Shown: positions 1 through 7,256, counted from the first letter of the stretch. The stretch is 14,991 nt of DNA from JBBDXA01 sp040902585 (GCA_040902585.1 JBBDXA010000213.1:1-14991), one strand, 5' to 3'. Notes: a model not told the origin generated them from the sequence alone. Translations and numbers: made by a program.

Positions 1-58
1 CGACGAAGACCCGTGCGCAGGGTCTGACGCCCACGAACCCAAGCACGGGTCTGCGTCG
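1..58. repeat. Imperfect inverted repeat upstream of the dehydrogenase gene
   Basis: Bases 1-16 and 43-58 are reverse complements with one mismatch in 16. The loop is 26 bases and holds a further GGGT/ACCC pair (20-23 with 37-40). No T-run follows, so it is not a standard intrinsic terminator. The core of the arm (AGACCCGTGC) loosely resembles the arms of the palindromes at 1363-1394 and 8675-8708. The window begins at the first arm base, so the element may extend further left. Confidence 0.55.
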
Positions 59-122
59 CCGAGCCTCCTTGACCCGTGGCACCCGGACCGATCCCCGAAC
101 GCATCCGATTCAGGAGCCTGTA

Positions 123-1106
123 TTGCGAGCCCTCATCTTCGACGGCAACAAACCGAAGCTGATCACCGATCACAACGCCCCGCGCCCTTCGCAGGCGGGC
201 TTCGGCGAGGCGGTCATCCGCCCCCTTCGCATGGGCATCTGCGCGACCGATCTGGAAATCTGCAAAGGCTACATGGGGTTCACCGGCGTCCTCGGCCACG
301 AGTTTGTCGGCATCGTCGAAGAGTGCAGCGGTAAGCAGGCGAAGAAGTGGGTCGGCAAACGCGTCGTCGGGTCCATCAACTGCGTCTGCGGCAAGTGCGA
401 CATGTGCAGGAAAGGCCTGCGCGAACATTGCCGCAGGCGAACCGTGCTGGGCATCGATGGTAAGGATGGCTGCTTCGCCGAGAAGTTCACCCTTCCCGTC
501 GTCAACCTTTTCGAGGTGCCCGAATCGGTGGATGATGATCATGCCGTGTTCACCGAACCGCTGGCCGCGGCTTATCAGATTCTGCGCCAGCTCACGATCG
601 AAGGTCGGCCATTCATCACCGTGCTCGGCGATGGTCGGCTCGGGCTGCTCTGCGCTCAGGTCATGTCCCAGCTCAACGCAACCGTTCGCCTCGTCGGCAA
701 GCATTCGGCGAAGATCGCCCTGTGTGAGAAATGGGGCGTGAAACATCGGCTGCTCGAAGATGTCGGCCTTCGGGCCGACCAGGATATTGTCGTCGACTGC
801 ACCGGCTCGCCCGATGGTCTTGTCACCGCGATGAAGATGGTCCGCCCGCGCGGCAAGATCGTCATGAAGACCACCGTCGCCCCGCGGGAGGACCGCCCCA
901 TGGTGGACCTTTCGCCGATCGTGATCAACGAGATCGAAGTGATCGGCAGTCGCTGCGGCCCATTCGATGATGCCCTTTCCGCACTCGCCGCGGAGAAGAT
1001 CGACGTCGTCAGTCTGATCAGCAAACGCATGAAACTCTCCGAAGGCATCGACGCCCTCAAACAAGCCCGCGGCAAAGGCGTCGTAAAAGTCCTGCTCGAA
1101 CCCTGA
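123..1106 (+). CDS. Zinc-dependent medium-chain dehydrogenase/reductase (alcohol dehydrogenase-like)
   Basis: This is a cytosolic NAD(P)-dependent oxidoreductase of the zinc-containing MDR superfamily; the substrate is unknown. I take the TTG at 123 as the start because AGGAG (112-116) lies 6 bases upstream and the protein then begins MRALIFDGN, the usual MDR opening; this gives 327 residues. An in-frame TTG at 69 would add 18 residues without family character. Visible features are the catalytic-zinc Cys40 in GICATD, His59-Glu60 in LGHEF, and four structural-zinc cysteines (Cys89, 92, 95, 103; spacing C-x2-C-x2-C-x7-C). The Rossmann motif GDGRLG is at 169-174, and a conserved GSRCGPF segment lies near the C-terminus. 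It resembles the MDR subgroup with the GICxTDLEIxKGY signature, often annotated simply as alcohol dehydrogenase. The family call is firm; a more exact enzyme name is not supported. Confidence 0.93.
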   Translation: MRALIFDGNKPKLITDHNAPRPSQAGFGEAVIRPLRMGICATDLEICKGYMGFTGVLGHEFVGIVEECSGKQAKKWVGKRVVGSINCVCGKCDMCRKGLREHCRRRTVLGIDGKDGCFAEKFTLPVVNLFEVPESVDDDHAVFTEPLAAAYQILRQLTIEGRPFITVLGDGRLGLLCAQVMSQLNATVRLVGKHSAKIALCEKWGVKHRLLEDVGLRADQDIVVDCTGSPDGLVTAMKMVRPRGKIVMKTTVAPREDRPMVDLSPIVINEIEVIGSRCGPFDDALSALAAEKIDVVSLISKRMKLSEGIDALKQARGKGVVKVLLEP

Positions 1107-1187
1107 TCCCCCGCTTTGCCGCTTGCGCCTCCGCAGCCTCCGCTCCCCGCCGCTTGCGGCTTCGCACACAACCGCTACCTTTGCTCC

Positions 1188-1421
1188 ATGCCCGACGATC
1201 CGCCCCCCAGAAAGCCCTCGAAGCGAGGCAACTACCTCGTCATCGCCATCATCGTCCTGGGCACCATCGCAGGCATTGTCGCGGTCGTCTACTGGAAATT
1301 CGGCGTCACCGTGCGGAAGATAGAAGACGGCAACCCGCAAAGCAGAGGAGAAGGAAACACCCCCAAAGCCCATGCACTCCTGTGCATAGGGACCGTTGAC
1401 TCCCGCACGCCAACCGTCTGA
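1188..1421 (+). CDS. Small single-pass membrane protein, unknown function
   Basis: This is a 77-residue protein. A short Pro/Lys/Arg-rich N-terminus (residues 1-15, with KPSKRG just before the membrane) is followed by one strongly hydrophobic segment at about 16-36 and a polar tail. The positive charge before the helix suggests an N-in, C-out single-pass protein. ATG 1188 is chosen because the in-frame extension back to 1116 is Pro/Ala-rich and not protein-like. No clear ribosome binding site is seen. The last ~20 codons run through the hairpin at 1363-1394, so the C-terminus may have been altered by a repeat landing there. The gene lies 21 bases before the TPR lipoprotein gene on the same strand. 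No family is recognised. Confidence 0.6.
   Translation: MPDDPPPRKPSKRGNYLVIAIIVLGTIAGIVAVVYWKFGVTVRKIEDGNPQSRGEGNTPKAHALLCIGTVDSRTPTV
1363..1394. repeat. Short imperfect palindrome at the 3' end of the small membrane gene
   Basis: CCCATGCAC (1369-1377) pairs with GTGCATAGGG (1382-1391) through a TCCT loop, giving 9 pairs with one bulged A. The left flank CCAAAGCCCA (1363-1372) is the same ten bases that open the long palindrome at 8675. It codes for part of the small membrane protein's C-terminal tail. It could be a repeat copy or a weak RNA hairpin. Confidence 0.45.
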
Positions 1422-1442
1422 CCTCCCCTGTCGCACCAACAC

Positions 1443-2507
1443 ATGAACCCATCCCCCGCACACCCTGGACACCCCGCCCGATCCCGCCTGTTTCTCGCCG
1501 CGATCCTCTCGGCGGCGATCGTCACCCTGCTCCCTTCCTGCGGCGACGGCTCCGCGCCGCCTCCGCCTAAAAACGTCGCCTTCGATCCCGACATCGCCCT
1601 GAAAGAACTCGCCCAGCTCGAAGATGACTTCGCCCAGGCCAAGCAGATCAGGCGGCTCGAACCCATGGTCGAAAAGGCCAAGGCATTCATCGCCAAGTAC
1701 CCCAAGTATCACCCGGCCTACACGCTCCTGGGCAAGGTGTACATCGAACTCTACAAGTGGCCCGAGGCCTACGACGAACTTCAGAAGAGTCTGAAGCTCG
1801 ACGCGAATCAGCCCATGGTGCATCACCTGGCCGGGACGATTCTCTATGAGATGCGCGACTTTCCCGCAGCCGAGGCGAACTACCTCACTGCTCATCAACT
1901 CAGTCCCCTCGACCCGTTGCACATGGTCTACCTCGCGCAGGTTTACATCCGCACCGAGCGCTTCACCGAAGCCCTCACCCGCCTGACTGAAGCCCTGGTG
2001 ATGAAGGATGATTACCATCAGGCTTACGCGACCTTGTGCGATCTCTACATGAAGCAGAACGAAGCGGATCTCGCCCTCCAGCACATCGACAAGGCCATCA
2101 AGTTCACGGCGCTGGATGATCGCGAGGCCCTGGTGCCTTACATCCTCAAACGTGCAGCGGTACATCGAAGGCTCGGCGACGCGACCGCAGCCATGACCGA
2201 TCTGGAAAACAATCTTCTGGATCACGAGCAGTTCCAGGCGCGGGCAGCGGAGGACATCGCCATCACCTGGGGCATGCTCAACGAACCGGCCAAGGCTGCC
2301 GAGTTTTACGAACGCGCCATTGCCGCCAACTCGACGGAGTGGCGTCTCTTCCGCGGCGCGGTGGCGTGGAACATCAAGGCCGGCAACCTCGCCAAGGCCC
2401 GCACCTATCTTCGCGGCCTCCAGAACATCGACCCGCATCAGCCCGCGATCAAGGAGCTCCAGGAAAGCATCGCGAAGATGGAAGAGAAGCTGCAGACGAC
2501 GCCCTGA
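1443..2507 (+). CDS. TPR-repeat lipoprotein
   Basis: The 354-residue product starts with a lipoprotein signal: a basic/Pro-rich n-region, a hydrophobic stretch at about 16-30, and a lipobox LPSC with Cys33 as the lipidated residue. A Pro-rich linker follows. From about residue 80 to the end it is built of TPR-like helical pairs, for example the units around YTLLGKVYIELYKWPEAYDE, LAGTILYEMRDFPAAE, LAQVYIRTERFTEAL and WGMLNEPAKAAEFYERAI. It is probably anchored to a membrane facing the periplasm and acts as a protein-binding scaffold. The partner is unknown. There is no good ribosome binding site before ATG 1443. The gene may be co-transcribed with the small membrane gene 21 bases upstream. Confidence 0.88.
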   Translation: MNPSPAHPGHPARSRLFLAAILSAAIVTLLPSCGDGSAPPPPKNVAFDPDIALKELAQLEDDFAQAKQIRRLEPMVEKAKAFIAKYPKYHPAYTLLGKVYIELYKWPEAYDELQKSLKLDANQPMVHHLAGTILYEMRDFPAAEANYLTAHQLSPLDPLHMVYLAQVYIRTERFTEALTRLTEALVMKDDYHQAYATLCDLYMKQNEADLALQHIDKAIKFTALDDREALVPYILKRAAVHRRLGDATAAMTDLENNLLDHEQFQARAAEDIAITWGMLNEPAKAAEFYERAIAANSTEWRLFRGAVAWNIKAGNLAKARTYLRGLQNIDPHQPAIKELQESIAKMEEKLQTTP

Positions 2508-2573
2508 TTCCCGCAACCGTCCAGCCGGGGCCGCGTGGGACGAAGGTGGACTTTCTGTCGCCATCGTCTGAAA

Positions 2574-2687
2574 GTAGCCACATGTCTACCTACCCCCCTA
2601 CCCCCAGGTAGCCATTTGGCGGTAAATGCTTTTGCAGTATTCACTTGTCAAATGGCTACCCCGTGTCTACCTCGTGTCTACTAGACA
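2574..2687. repeat. Cluster of six TGKCTAC heptamers with nested inverted repeats
   Basis: The heptamer TGTCTAC or TGGCTAC occurs on the plus strand at 2583-2589, 2653-2659, 2664-2670 and 2675-2681. Its reverse complement GTAGCCA occurs at 2574-2580 and 2608-2614. Two copies at 2664 and 2675 sit 11 bases apart (one helical turn), and the last forms the 13-base palindrome TGTCTACTAGACA (2675-2687). The arrangement is like a multi-site protein-binding region, but a structured RNA is equally possible. Confidence 0.7.
2607..2660. repeat. 12-bp perfect inverted repeat (hairpin)
   Basis: GGTAGCCATTTG (2607-2618) and CAAATGGCTACC (2649-2660) are exact reverse complements separated by a 30-base AT-richer loop. 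No T-run follows on either strand, so simple intrinsic termination is not supported. It lies 100 bases after the TPR lipoprotein stop and could stabilise that mRNA's 3' end or be part of a leftward small transcript. Confidence 0.65.
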
Positions 2688-2803
2688 TGCCTCGCGGGGC
2701 GAAAGTGGCTGATTCGGGACAGACCGATCGCCGGTATCGCCGGTGGGCGAAGGGGCGGCCTACGCAAAGCGATCGCGCGGCCGCGATCCTGCGGAATACG
2801 AAC

Positions 2804-2832
2804 ATTATACAAACCTGATCATGCGGAATCAA
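2804..2832 (-). promoter_or_regulatory. Sigma70-like promoter reading leftward, with no gene downstream
   Basis: On the minus strand TTGATT (2832-2827) is followed by exactly 17 bases and then a perfect TATAAT (2809-2804). Transcription would start near 2797 and run left through the heptamer cluster and the 12-bp hairpin, antisense to the end of the TPR lipoprotein gene. It lies beyond the 3' end of the SUKH-like gene, so it does not serve that gene. The product could be a small RNA. Confidence 0.45.
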
Positions 2833-2905
2833 GGGTTGTCCAAGCGGGCCGCGGCGTGTCGCGGCGGCATCAAGTCGTCCATTGCGCACGGAATTCGCCG
2901 GCCGT

Positions 2906-3430
2906 TCACGCCTTCCTTTCAATCAGCTCCAGGCGATCGCGAAATCGCTGCGAGCGCTTCTGTTTCCACAGCCTTGAGATATCGAATCGCTCTTTCAGAA
3001 AGGCGATCAGCGTCTGCGATCCAGATAACTCCGTTTCAAACACAGATTCCATCTCGGTGGGTGAGACGGCACAACCAGTCGCGAGAAAGCCCAAAAAGGA
3101 TTCGCCCAGCACCTGATACACGTCGCTGAAGTCCATCGGAGACACCTCGATGACCGGTGAATCATTCACCACAAATCCGTTCAACTTGAGGATGACATAG
3201 TGAACGCCATCGACTCCCATCGACCCAAAGGTTAGCCCGTTCGCCGGCGTGCTTTCGTAGCCGAAATCCGGTGTGGGAGGATGCACCACTCGCTCATCGC
3301 CCAGAACCCCCTGAGGATCGACACAGGCATCGAGCGCGCGCAGATAGATTTCAAAGTGGGTCTCGTTCATATTTTCGTTCACCCGGCAAGCAGTCCGCAT
3401 TTTGCGATACTCATCGCCTACTTCGCTCAT
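2906..3430 (-). CDS. SUKH (SMI1/KNR4)-like small protein
   Basis: This 174-residue soluble protein has no signal peptide. Its central part resembles SUKH-superfamily proteins: LTFGSMGVDGVHY (about 66-78), the strand-like VIEVSPMDF (93-101) and FLGFLATGC (112-120). A charged helical C-terminus (about 140-174) follows. SUKH proteins often act as immunity proteins against toxins, but many are stand-alone and of unknown role. No toxin gene is visible here. It is the only convincing minus-strand gene in the window, its GC looks lower than its neighbours, and it sits in a gene-poor pocket, all of which suggest acquisition by transfer. The start at 3430 has only a weak ribosome binding site; ATG codons for Met11 and Met21 are alternatives. 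The family call rests on motif resemblance only. Confidence 0.7.
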   Translation of the reverse strand: MSEVGDEYRKMRTACRVNENMNETHFEIYLRALDACVDPQGVLGDERVVHPPTPDFGYESTPANGLTFGSMGVDGVHYVILKLNGFVVNDSPVIEVSPMDFSDVYQVLGESFLGFLATGCAVSPTEMESVFETELSGSQTLIAFLKERFDISRLWKQKRSQRFRDRLELIERKA

Positions 3431-3585
3431 CGTCTCGCCACGCCTACCCTAAGTCAATGGTCCAGCGACCTGCCGCGTATCGCGGCGGAACCAAACAGCC
3501 CGCCGCTCCCGTCCTCCCCCGCAAGCCACCGCCGTTCGACTCCGTGACGACGCACCCCGGCTCGTTCCCCAAAACGAAATATCAC

Positions 3586-3612
3586 TTGCTTCCCATTCGT
3601 TACCTGTAGAAT
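3586..3612 (+). promoter_or_regulatory. Possible promoter for the peptidase-to-coiled-coil operon
   Basis: TTGCTT (3586-3591) and TAGAAT (3607-3612) are separated by 15 bases in a locally AT-richer stretch of the 250-base divergent gap. The -10 matches the consensus at 5 of 6 positions; the -35 is weak and the spacing is short. It lies about 70 bases before the TTG start at 3681, a sensible place for the operon promoter. Confidence 0.3.
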
Positions 3613-3680
3613 GAACCAGTTAGCCCTCGTGGGCCGACTCAGCGCGACCTCGTTTCCACGGCCTCACGGGAACCGGTGGT

Positions 3681-6335
3681 TTGATCAGTCTGTTGTCGCT
3701 CCATCCTGACGCCACGCCTCGCCGCGACGCGATCCAGCACCCGATCGCCGCGACTCGCGGAGTCTCCCACGTCATCTTTCTTGCCCTGTTTCTCCTTTCC
3801 ACATTCACCCCTCCCGCCCGCGCCGACCTCACCACCTGCGCCCAAAAACTCCACACCGGTGACTACGTCGGCTGCATCGACGAGGCCCGCAAAGCCATCG
3901 ACGAAGGCCAGTACCACGAAGACTGGCGGCACCACGCCATCCGCGCCCACCTCGCCGTCGGCAGTTACGAAGACGCCCGCACGGTCCTCGAACAGGCCCT
4001 CTCGCGCTACCACTCCAGCATCCGCATTCGCGTGCTCGGCCACGATGTATACATGCGCTTAGGCCAGCGCGAAAAGGCAGCCGTCCTCCTCGAACAGATC
4101 AACACCCTCGTCACCAATCGCCCGTGGTGGTACACCGATGCCCCGGACCTGGTCGCGCAGGGCAAGGCCACGCTGCTGCTGGAAGCCGACCCGCGCCAGG
4201 TGCTGCAGCTACTTTATGACCGCGCCAAAAAGGAAACGCCCGGCTACCGCGATACCTACCTCGCCGTCGGCCAGCTCGCCCTGAACAAACACGATTACGC
4301 CGAGGCCGCCAAGGCATTCGGCGACGGCGTGAAACGCTTCCCGCAGGATGCGGACCTGTGGTTCGGTATCGCCCAGGCCTACGCGCCTTCTGATGATGTG
4401 AAGACCACCGAAGCCCTGGCGAAAACGCTGGAGCTGAATCCGAATCACACCGGCGCGATGCTCATGCGGGCGGACAACCTGATCGACGGCGAACACTACG
4501 AAGAGGCCGGCCAGTGGCTGGGCCGAGCGCTGGGCGTGAATCCATCCGAACCGACCGCATGGGCCTACACTGCGGTGATCGCCCATCTGGATAACGATGC
4601 CGCGGGTGAGGCGGCCGCGCGCGAAAGGGCGCTGCGATATTGGAAGACCAACCCGCTTGTCGAACACGTCATCGGCCGCAAGCTTTCCGCGAAATATCGC
4701 TTCGCGGAAGGGGCGGCCTCGCAGCGCAAGTCGCTCACGTTTGATCCAAACTATCTCGCTGCGAAGATGCAGCTCGCGCAGGATCTGCTGCGCCTGGGCG
4801 AAGTCGAAGAAGGCTGGCGCCTGGCCAAGGAAGTGCATCAGAAGGATGGGTTCAACGTCGTCGCTTACAACCTCATCACGCTGCAGGACAACATCGCCAA
4901 GTTCACATCATTGGAAAACGAACATTTCATCGTGCGCATGGATGCCCGCGAAGCGAGTATCTATGGCGATCGCGTGCTCGATCTACTCAACCGCGCCCGA
5001 TCCGTACTCTGTGACAAATACGGTATGACGCTCAAGGAACGCGTCACCGTTGAAATCTTCCCCGACCAGAAAGACTTCGCCATCCGCACCTTCGGCCTGC
5101 CCGGCGGGTCAGGCTACCTGGGCGTCTGCTTCGGCAAAGTCATCACCGCCAACAGCCCGGCCGCCCTCAAACAGAACACCGCCAACTGGGAAGCGGTCCT
5201 CTGGCACGAGTTCTGCCACGTGGTCACGCTCCAGGCCACGCGCAACCGCATGCCCCGCTGGCTGAGCGAAGGCATCAGCGTGTACGAAGAACAGCAGGCC
5301 AACAAGACCTGGGGCCAGGCCATCAACCCGACCTACCGCAGGATGATCCTCGAAGGCGAACTCACGCCTGTCGGCCAGCTCAGCGCCGCGTTCCTTCGCG
5401 CCAAGTCGGCCCTGCATTTGCAGTTTGCATATTACGAATCCTCACTGGTGGTCGAATATATCATCGAGACAGCGGGTCTCGACGCGATGCGCAAGATACT
5501 GTCGGACCTACATACAGGTATCTATATCAACGAGGCGCTGGCGAAACACATATCCCCGGTCGCGACGCTGGAGAAAGACTTTGAAGCCTGGGCCCGCAAG
5601 CGAGCCGAGGCCGTCGCCCCGGATGCGGACTGGGAACCGTTGCCCAAGGAAGCCGTGCGCGGTGGCCCGGCGCTCGACGCCTGGCTTAAGGAACATCCGC
5701 AAAGCTTCGCCGGCCTGATGCTGCTGGCGGGTCGGCAGTTCGGACAGGAGAAGTACGACGATGCAAAGACCACGCTGAATTCGATCCTTACTCTGTATCC
5801 CGATTACGCAGGCGATGACAGCGCCCTGGTCATGCTCGCGGCGGTACATCAACAGTTGAAAGAAACGGATGCAGAGTACGCAGTGCTTGTGAAGTTCGCC
5901 TCCCTGAATGCGGATCATGTGCCGACCTTTGTCCGGCTGATGGAACTGGCGGCCGCGCGCGAAGACTGGCCGGCGGTCCAGCAGTACGCCCAGCGCATGC
6001 TGGCGGTGAATCCGTTGGTGAGCGAGCCTTGGCGCAGGCTGGCGACGGCGGCGGAGTATCGCGGCGATCACGCCCAGGCGGCGAAGGCCTATCGCGTCCT
6101 GCTTCAGATGGAGCCGGCCGACCCCGCGCAGGCGCACTACGATCTGGCGCGGCATCTGCACGCGCTGGGCGATCCGCAGGCGAAGCGGCAGGTGCTCATG
6201 GCGCTGGAAGAAGCCCCGCGTTTTCGCGAGGCGCAGAAGCTGTTGCTCGCCATTCGCGCTGCCCAGCCGCAGCCGGTGAAACCACCCGCGCCGGTTCCAC
6301 CCGACACGCACGCCGCACCCAAAAGGGGCCAATGA
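3681..6335 (+). CDS. Secreted TPR protein with peptidase-MA-like metalloprotease domain
   Basis: The product has 884 residues. TTG 3681 is the first possible start after an in-frame stop at 3621. It gives an unusually long n-region before a hydrophobic core (about 31-42) and a likely cleavage after ARA (residue 48). Residues about 49-400 are TPR-like helical repeats. From about 408 to 640 lies a gluzincin domain of the peptidase MA-like type: HEFCH at 509-513 (zinc His509 and His513, catalytic Glu510), and Glu530 in WLSEG as the likely third zinc ligand. More TPR-like repeats (about 670-860) follow, then a Pro-rich tail. All catalytic residues are present, so it is probably an active periplasmic or surface metallopeptidase. 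The stop overlaps the DUF4159 gene start by four bases (ATGA), indicating translational coupling. The family is clear; the substrate is unknown. Confidence 0.9.
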   Translation: MISLLSLHPDATPRRDAIQHPIAATRGVSHVIFLALFLLSTFTPPARADLTTCAQKLHTGDYVGCIDEARKAIDEGQYHEDWRHHAIRAHLAVGSYEDARTVLEQALSRYHSSIRIRVLGHDVYMRLGQREKAAVLLEQINTLVTNRPWWYTDAPDLVAQGKATLLLEADPRQVLQLLYDRAKKETPGYRDTYLAVGQLALNKHDYAEAAKAFGDGVKRFPQDADLWFGIAQAYAPSDDVKTTEALAKTLELNPNHTGAMLMRADNLIDGEHYEEAGQWLGRALGVNPSEPTAWAYTAVIAHLDNDAAGEAAARERALRYWKTNPLVEHVIGRKLSAKYRFAEGAASQRKSLTFDPNYLAAKMQLAQDLLRLGEVEEGWRLAKEVHQKDGFNVVAYNLITLQDNIAKFTSLENEHFIVRMDAREASIYGDRVLDLLNRARSVLCDKYGMTLKERVTVEIFPDQKDFAIRTFGLPGGSGYLGVCFGKVITANSPAALKQNTANWEAVLWHEFCHVVTLQATRNRMPRWLSEGISVYEEQQANKTWGQAINPTYRRMILEGELTPVGQLSAAFLRAKSALHLQFAYYESSLVVEYIIETAGLDAMRKILSDLHTGIYINEALAKHISPVATLEKDFEAWARKRAEAVAPDADWEPLPKEAVRGGPALDAWLKEHPQSFAGLMLLAGRQFGQEKYDDAKTTLNSILTLYPDYAGDDSALVMLAAVHQQLKETDAEYAVLVKFASLNADHVPTFVRLMELAAAREDWPAVQQYAQRMLAVNPLVSEPWRRLATAAEYRGDHAQAAKAYRVLLQMEPADPAQAHYDLARHLHALGDPQAKRQVLMALEEAPRFREAQKLLLAIRAAQPQPVKPPAPVPPDTHAAPKRGQ

Positions 6336-7156
6336 TGAAACGCAAGACCACGTGGATACTCATCGCCCTCATCGCCACCGCGGCGTCCCTGGTCTTTGCC
6401 CAGCGCTCGCGCTTCCGCAGCGAGATCGACGAGCAGACCTACTCCCGCAGCGGCATCACCATGTGGAAGAATCCGCCCGCGTTCAGACACGATACATTCA
6501 CCTTCGCCCGCGTCATCTTCTCCGGCTACGGCCGCGGCGGCGGATGGGCCACCGATTACCCCGACTCCGACATCAACTTCTCCTTCCGCCTTCAGCAACT
6601 GACTTCGCTCAAAGTCAATCCGATTCCCGTCAAGTTCGAACTCACCGACCCGGCCCTGTTCGATTACCCCTGGATATACATGATCGAACCCGGCGGACTG
6701 TATTTCAGCGAGCCCGAAGTCAAAGCCCTGCGAAAGTATCTACTCAACGGCGGCTTCATGATGGTGGATGATTTCTGGGGCGGCGATGAGTACGATAACT
6801 TTCACCAGCAGATCAAACGCGTGTTCCCCGATCGCCAGGTGGTCGATCTGCCTCTCGAACATCCTATCTTTCACTGTGTTTATGACCTGAAAAAGAAACC
6901 GCAGGTGCCCAGCATCGGTCACGGCGCCAACGGACAGACTTCCGAATGGCGCCCCGGCCCTGACGACGGCAGCGAAGTGCATTACCGCGCCATCTTCGAC
7001 GACAAGGGCCGCATGATGATGATCATCTGCCACAACACCGACCTGGGCGACGGCTGGGAACGCGAAGGCGAGAACGAACATTACTTCAAAGAGTTCAGCG
7101 AAAAGCAGGCGTACCCCATGGGTATCAATATTGTGTTCTATGCCATGACGCATTAA
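6332..7156 (+). CDS. DUF4159 domain protein, exported
   Basis: The product has 274 residues from ATG 6332. A second ATG at 6335 has slightly better spacing (6 bases) to AAGGGG at 6323-6328. A signal peptide or anchor spans about 8-23, with a possible cleavage after FA (residues 22-23). The rest matches DUF4159: FARVIFSGYGRGGGW (58-72), the hallmark WATDYPDSDINF (72-83), and later YLLNGGFMMVDDFWG, typical of the flavodoxin/amidotransferase-like core. DUF4159 proteins are frequent beside MoxR/vWA genes in planctomycetes and some other phyla, and their biochemical role is not established. The gene is coupled to the upstream peptidase gene by the ATGA overlap. It is followed by a 100-base repeat-rich gap before moxR. 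Confidence 0.92.
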   Translation: MMKRKTTWILIALIATAASLVFAQRSRFRSEIDEQTYSRSGITMWKNPPAFRHDTFTFARVIFSGYGRGGGWATDYPDSDINFSFRLQQLTSLKVNPIPVKFELTDPALFDYPWIYMIEPGGLYFSEPEVKALRKYLLNGGFMMVDDFWGGDEYDNFHQQIKRVFPDRQVVDLPLEHPIFHCVYDLKKKPQVPSIGHGANGQTSEWRPGPDDGSEVHYRAIFDDKGRMMMIICHNTDLGDGWEREGENEHYFKEFSEKQAYPMGINIVFYAMTH

Positions 7157-7157
7157 A

Positions 7158-7239
7158 AGGGCCAAGGGAACAGGGCCAAGGTCCAAGGGAATATTCCCGC
7201 GTTCTCGACTCCGCCCCTTGACCCCTGGCCCTTGGCCCT
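7158..7239. repeat. Long inverted repeat made of GGCCAAGG-type units before moxR
   Basis: AGGGCCAAGGG (7158-7168) pairs perfectly with CCCTTGGCCCT (7229-7239), with partial pairing further in. Inside lie more CCAAGG units (around 7174-7189) and a 12-base palindrome GGGAATATTCCC (7187-7198). The structure begins two bases after the DUF4159 stop and ends 18 bases before the moxR TTG. It may stabilise or attenuate the operon mRNA at this junction. There is no T-run. Confidence 0.65.
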
Positions 7240-7256
7240 CCTCTCAGGAGATTCCG

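Larger units (their letters stand above)
2508..2905. other. Gene-poor 398-base region with short repeats and a leftward promoter
   Basis: No convincing gene is present between the TPR lipoprotein stop and the 3' end of the minus-strand SUKH-like gene. The left half (2574-2687) holds a cluster of heptamers and a hairpin. The right half (about 2687-2885) contains a 43-codon ATG frame (2687-2818; Arg-rich product MPRGAKVADSGQT...) without a ribosome binding site. Another frame reads like part of a helix-turn-helix (NQGLSKRAAACRGG). These may be remains of a decayed gene. A sigma70-like promoter on the minus strand lies at 2804-2832. Confidence 0.6.

Noticed and set aside
69..122. N-terminal extension of the dehydrogenase to TTG 69
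   Set aside because: The 18 residues lack family similarity and the TTG at 123 has AGGAG at ideal spacing.
1107..1187. Terminator between the dehydrogenase and the small membrane gene
   Set aside because: GCCGCTTGCG occurs twice as a direct repeat, but there is no stable hairpin followed by a T-run.
2743..3129. A 128-codon plus-strand frame
   Set aside because: It overlaps the SUKH-like gene for more than half its length and lacks a ribosome binding site; only its first part has protein-like character, noted as a possible gene remnant.
6029..6331. N-terminal extension of the DUF4159 frame by about 100 codons
   Set aside because: It overlaps the end of the peptidase gene, is Arg/Gly-rich and not protein-like, and a proper signal peptide begins at 6332.
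7218..7256. N-terminal extension of MoxR to TTG 7218
   Set aside because: These codons are the arm of the inverted repeat, and the TTG at 7257 has AGGAG 6 bases upstream.
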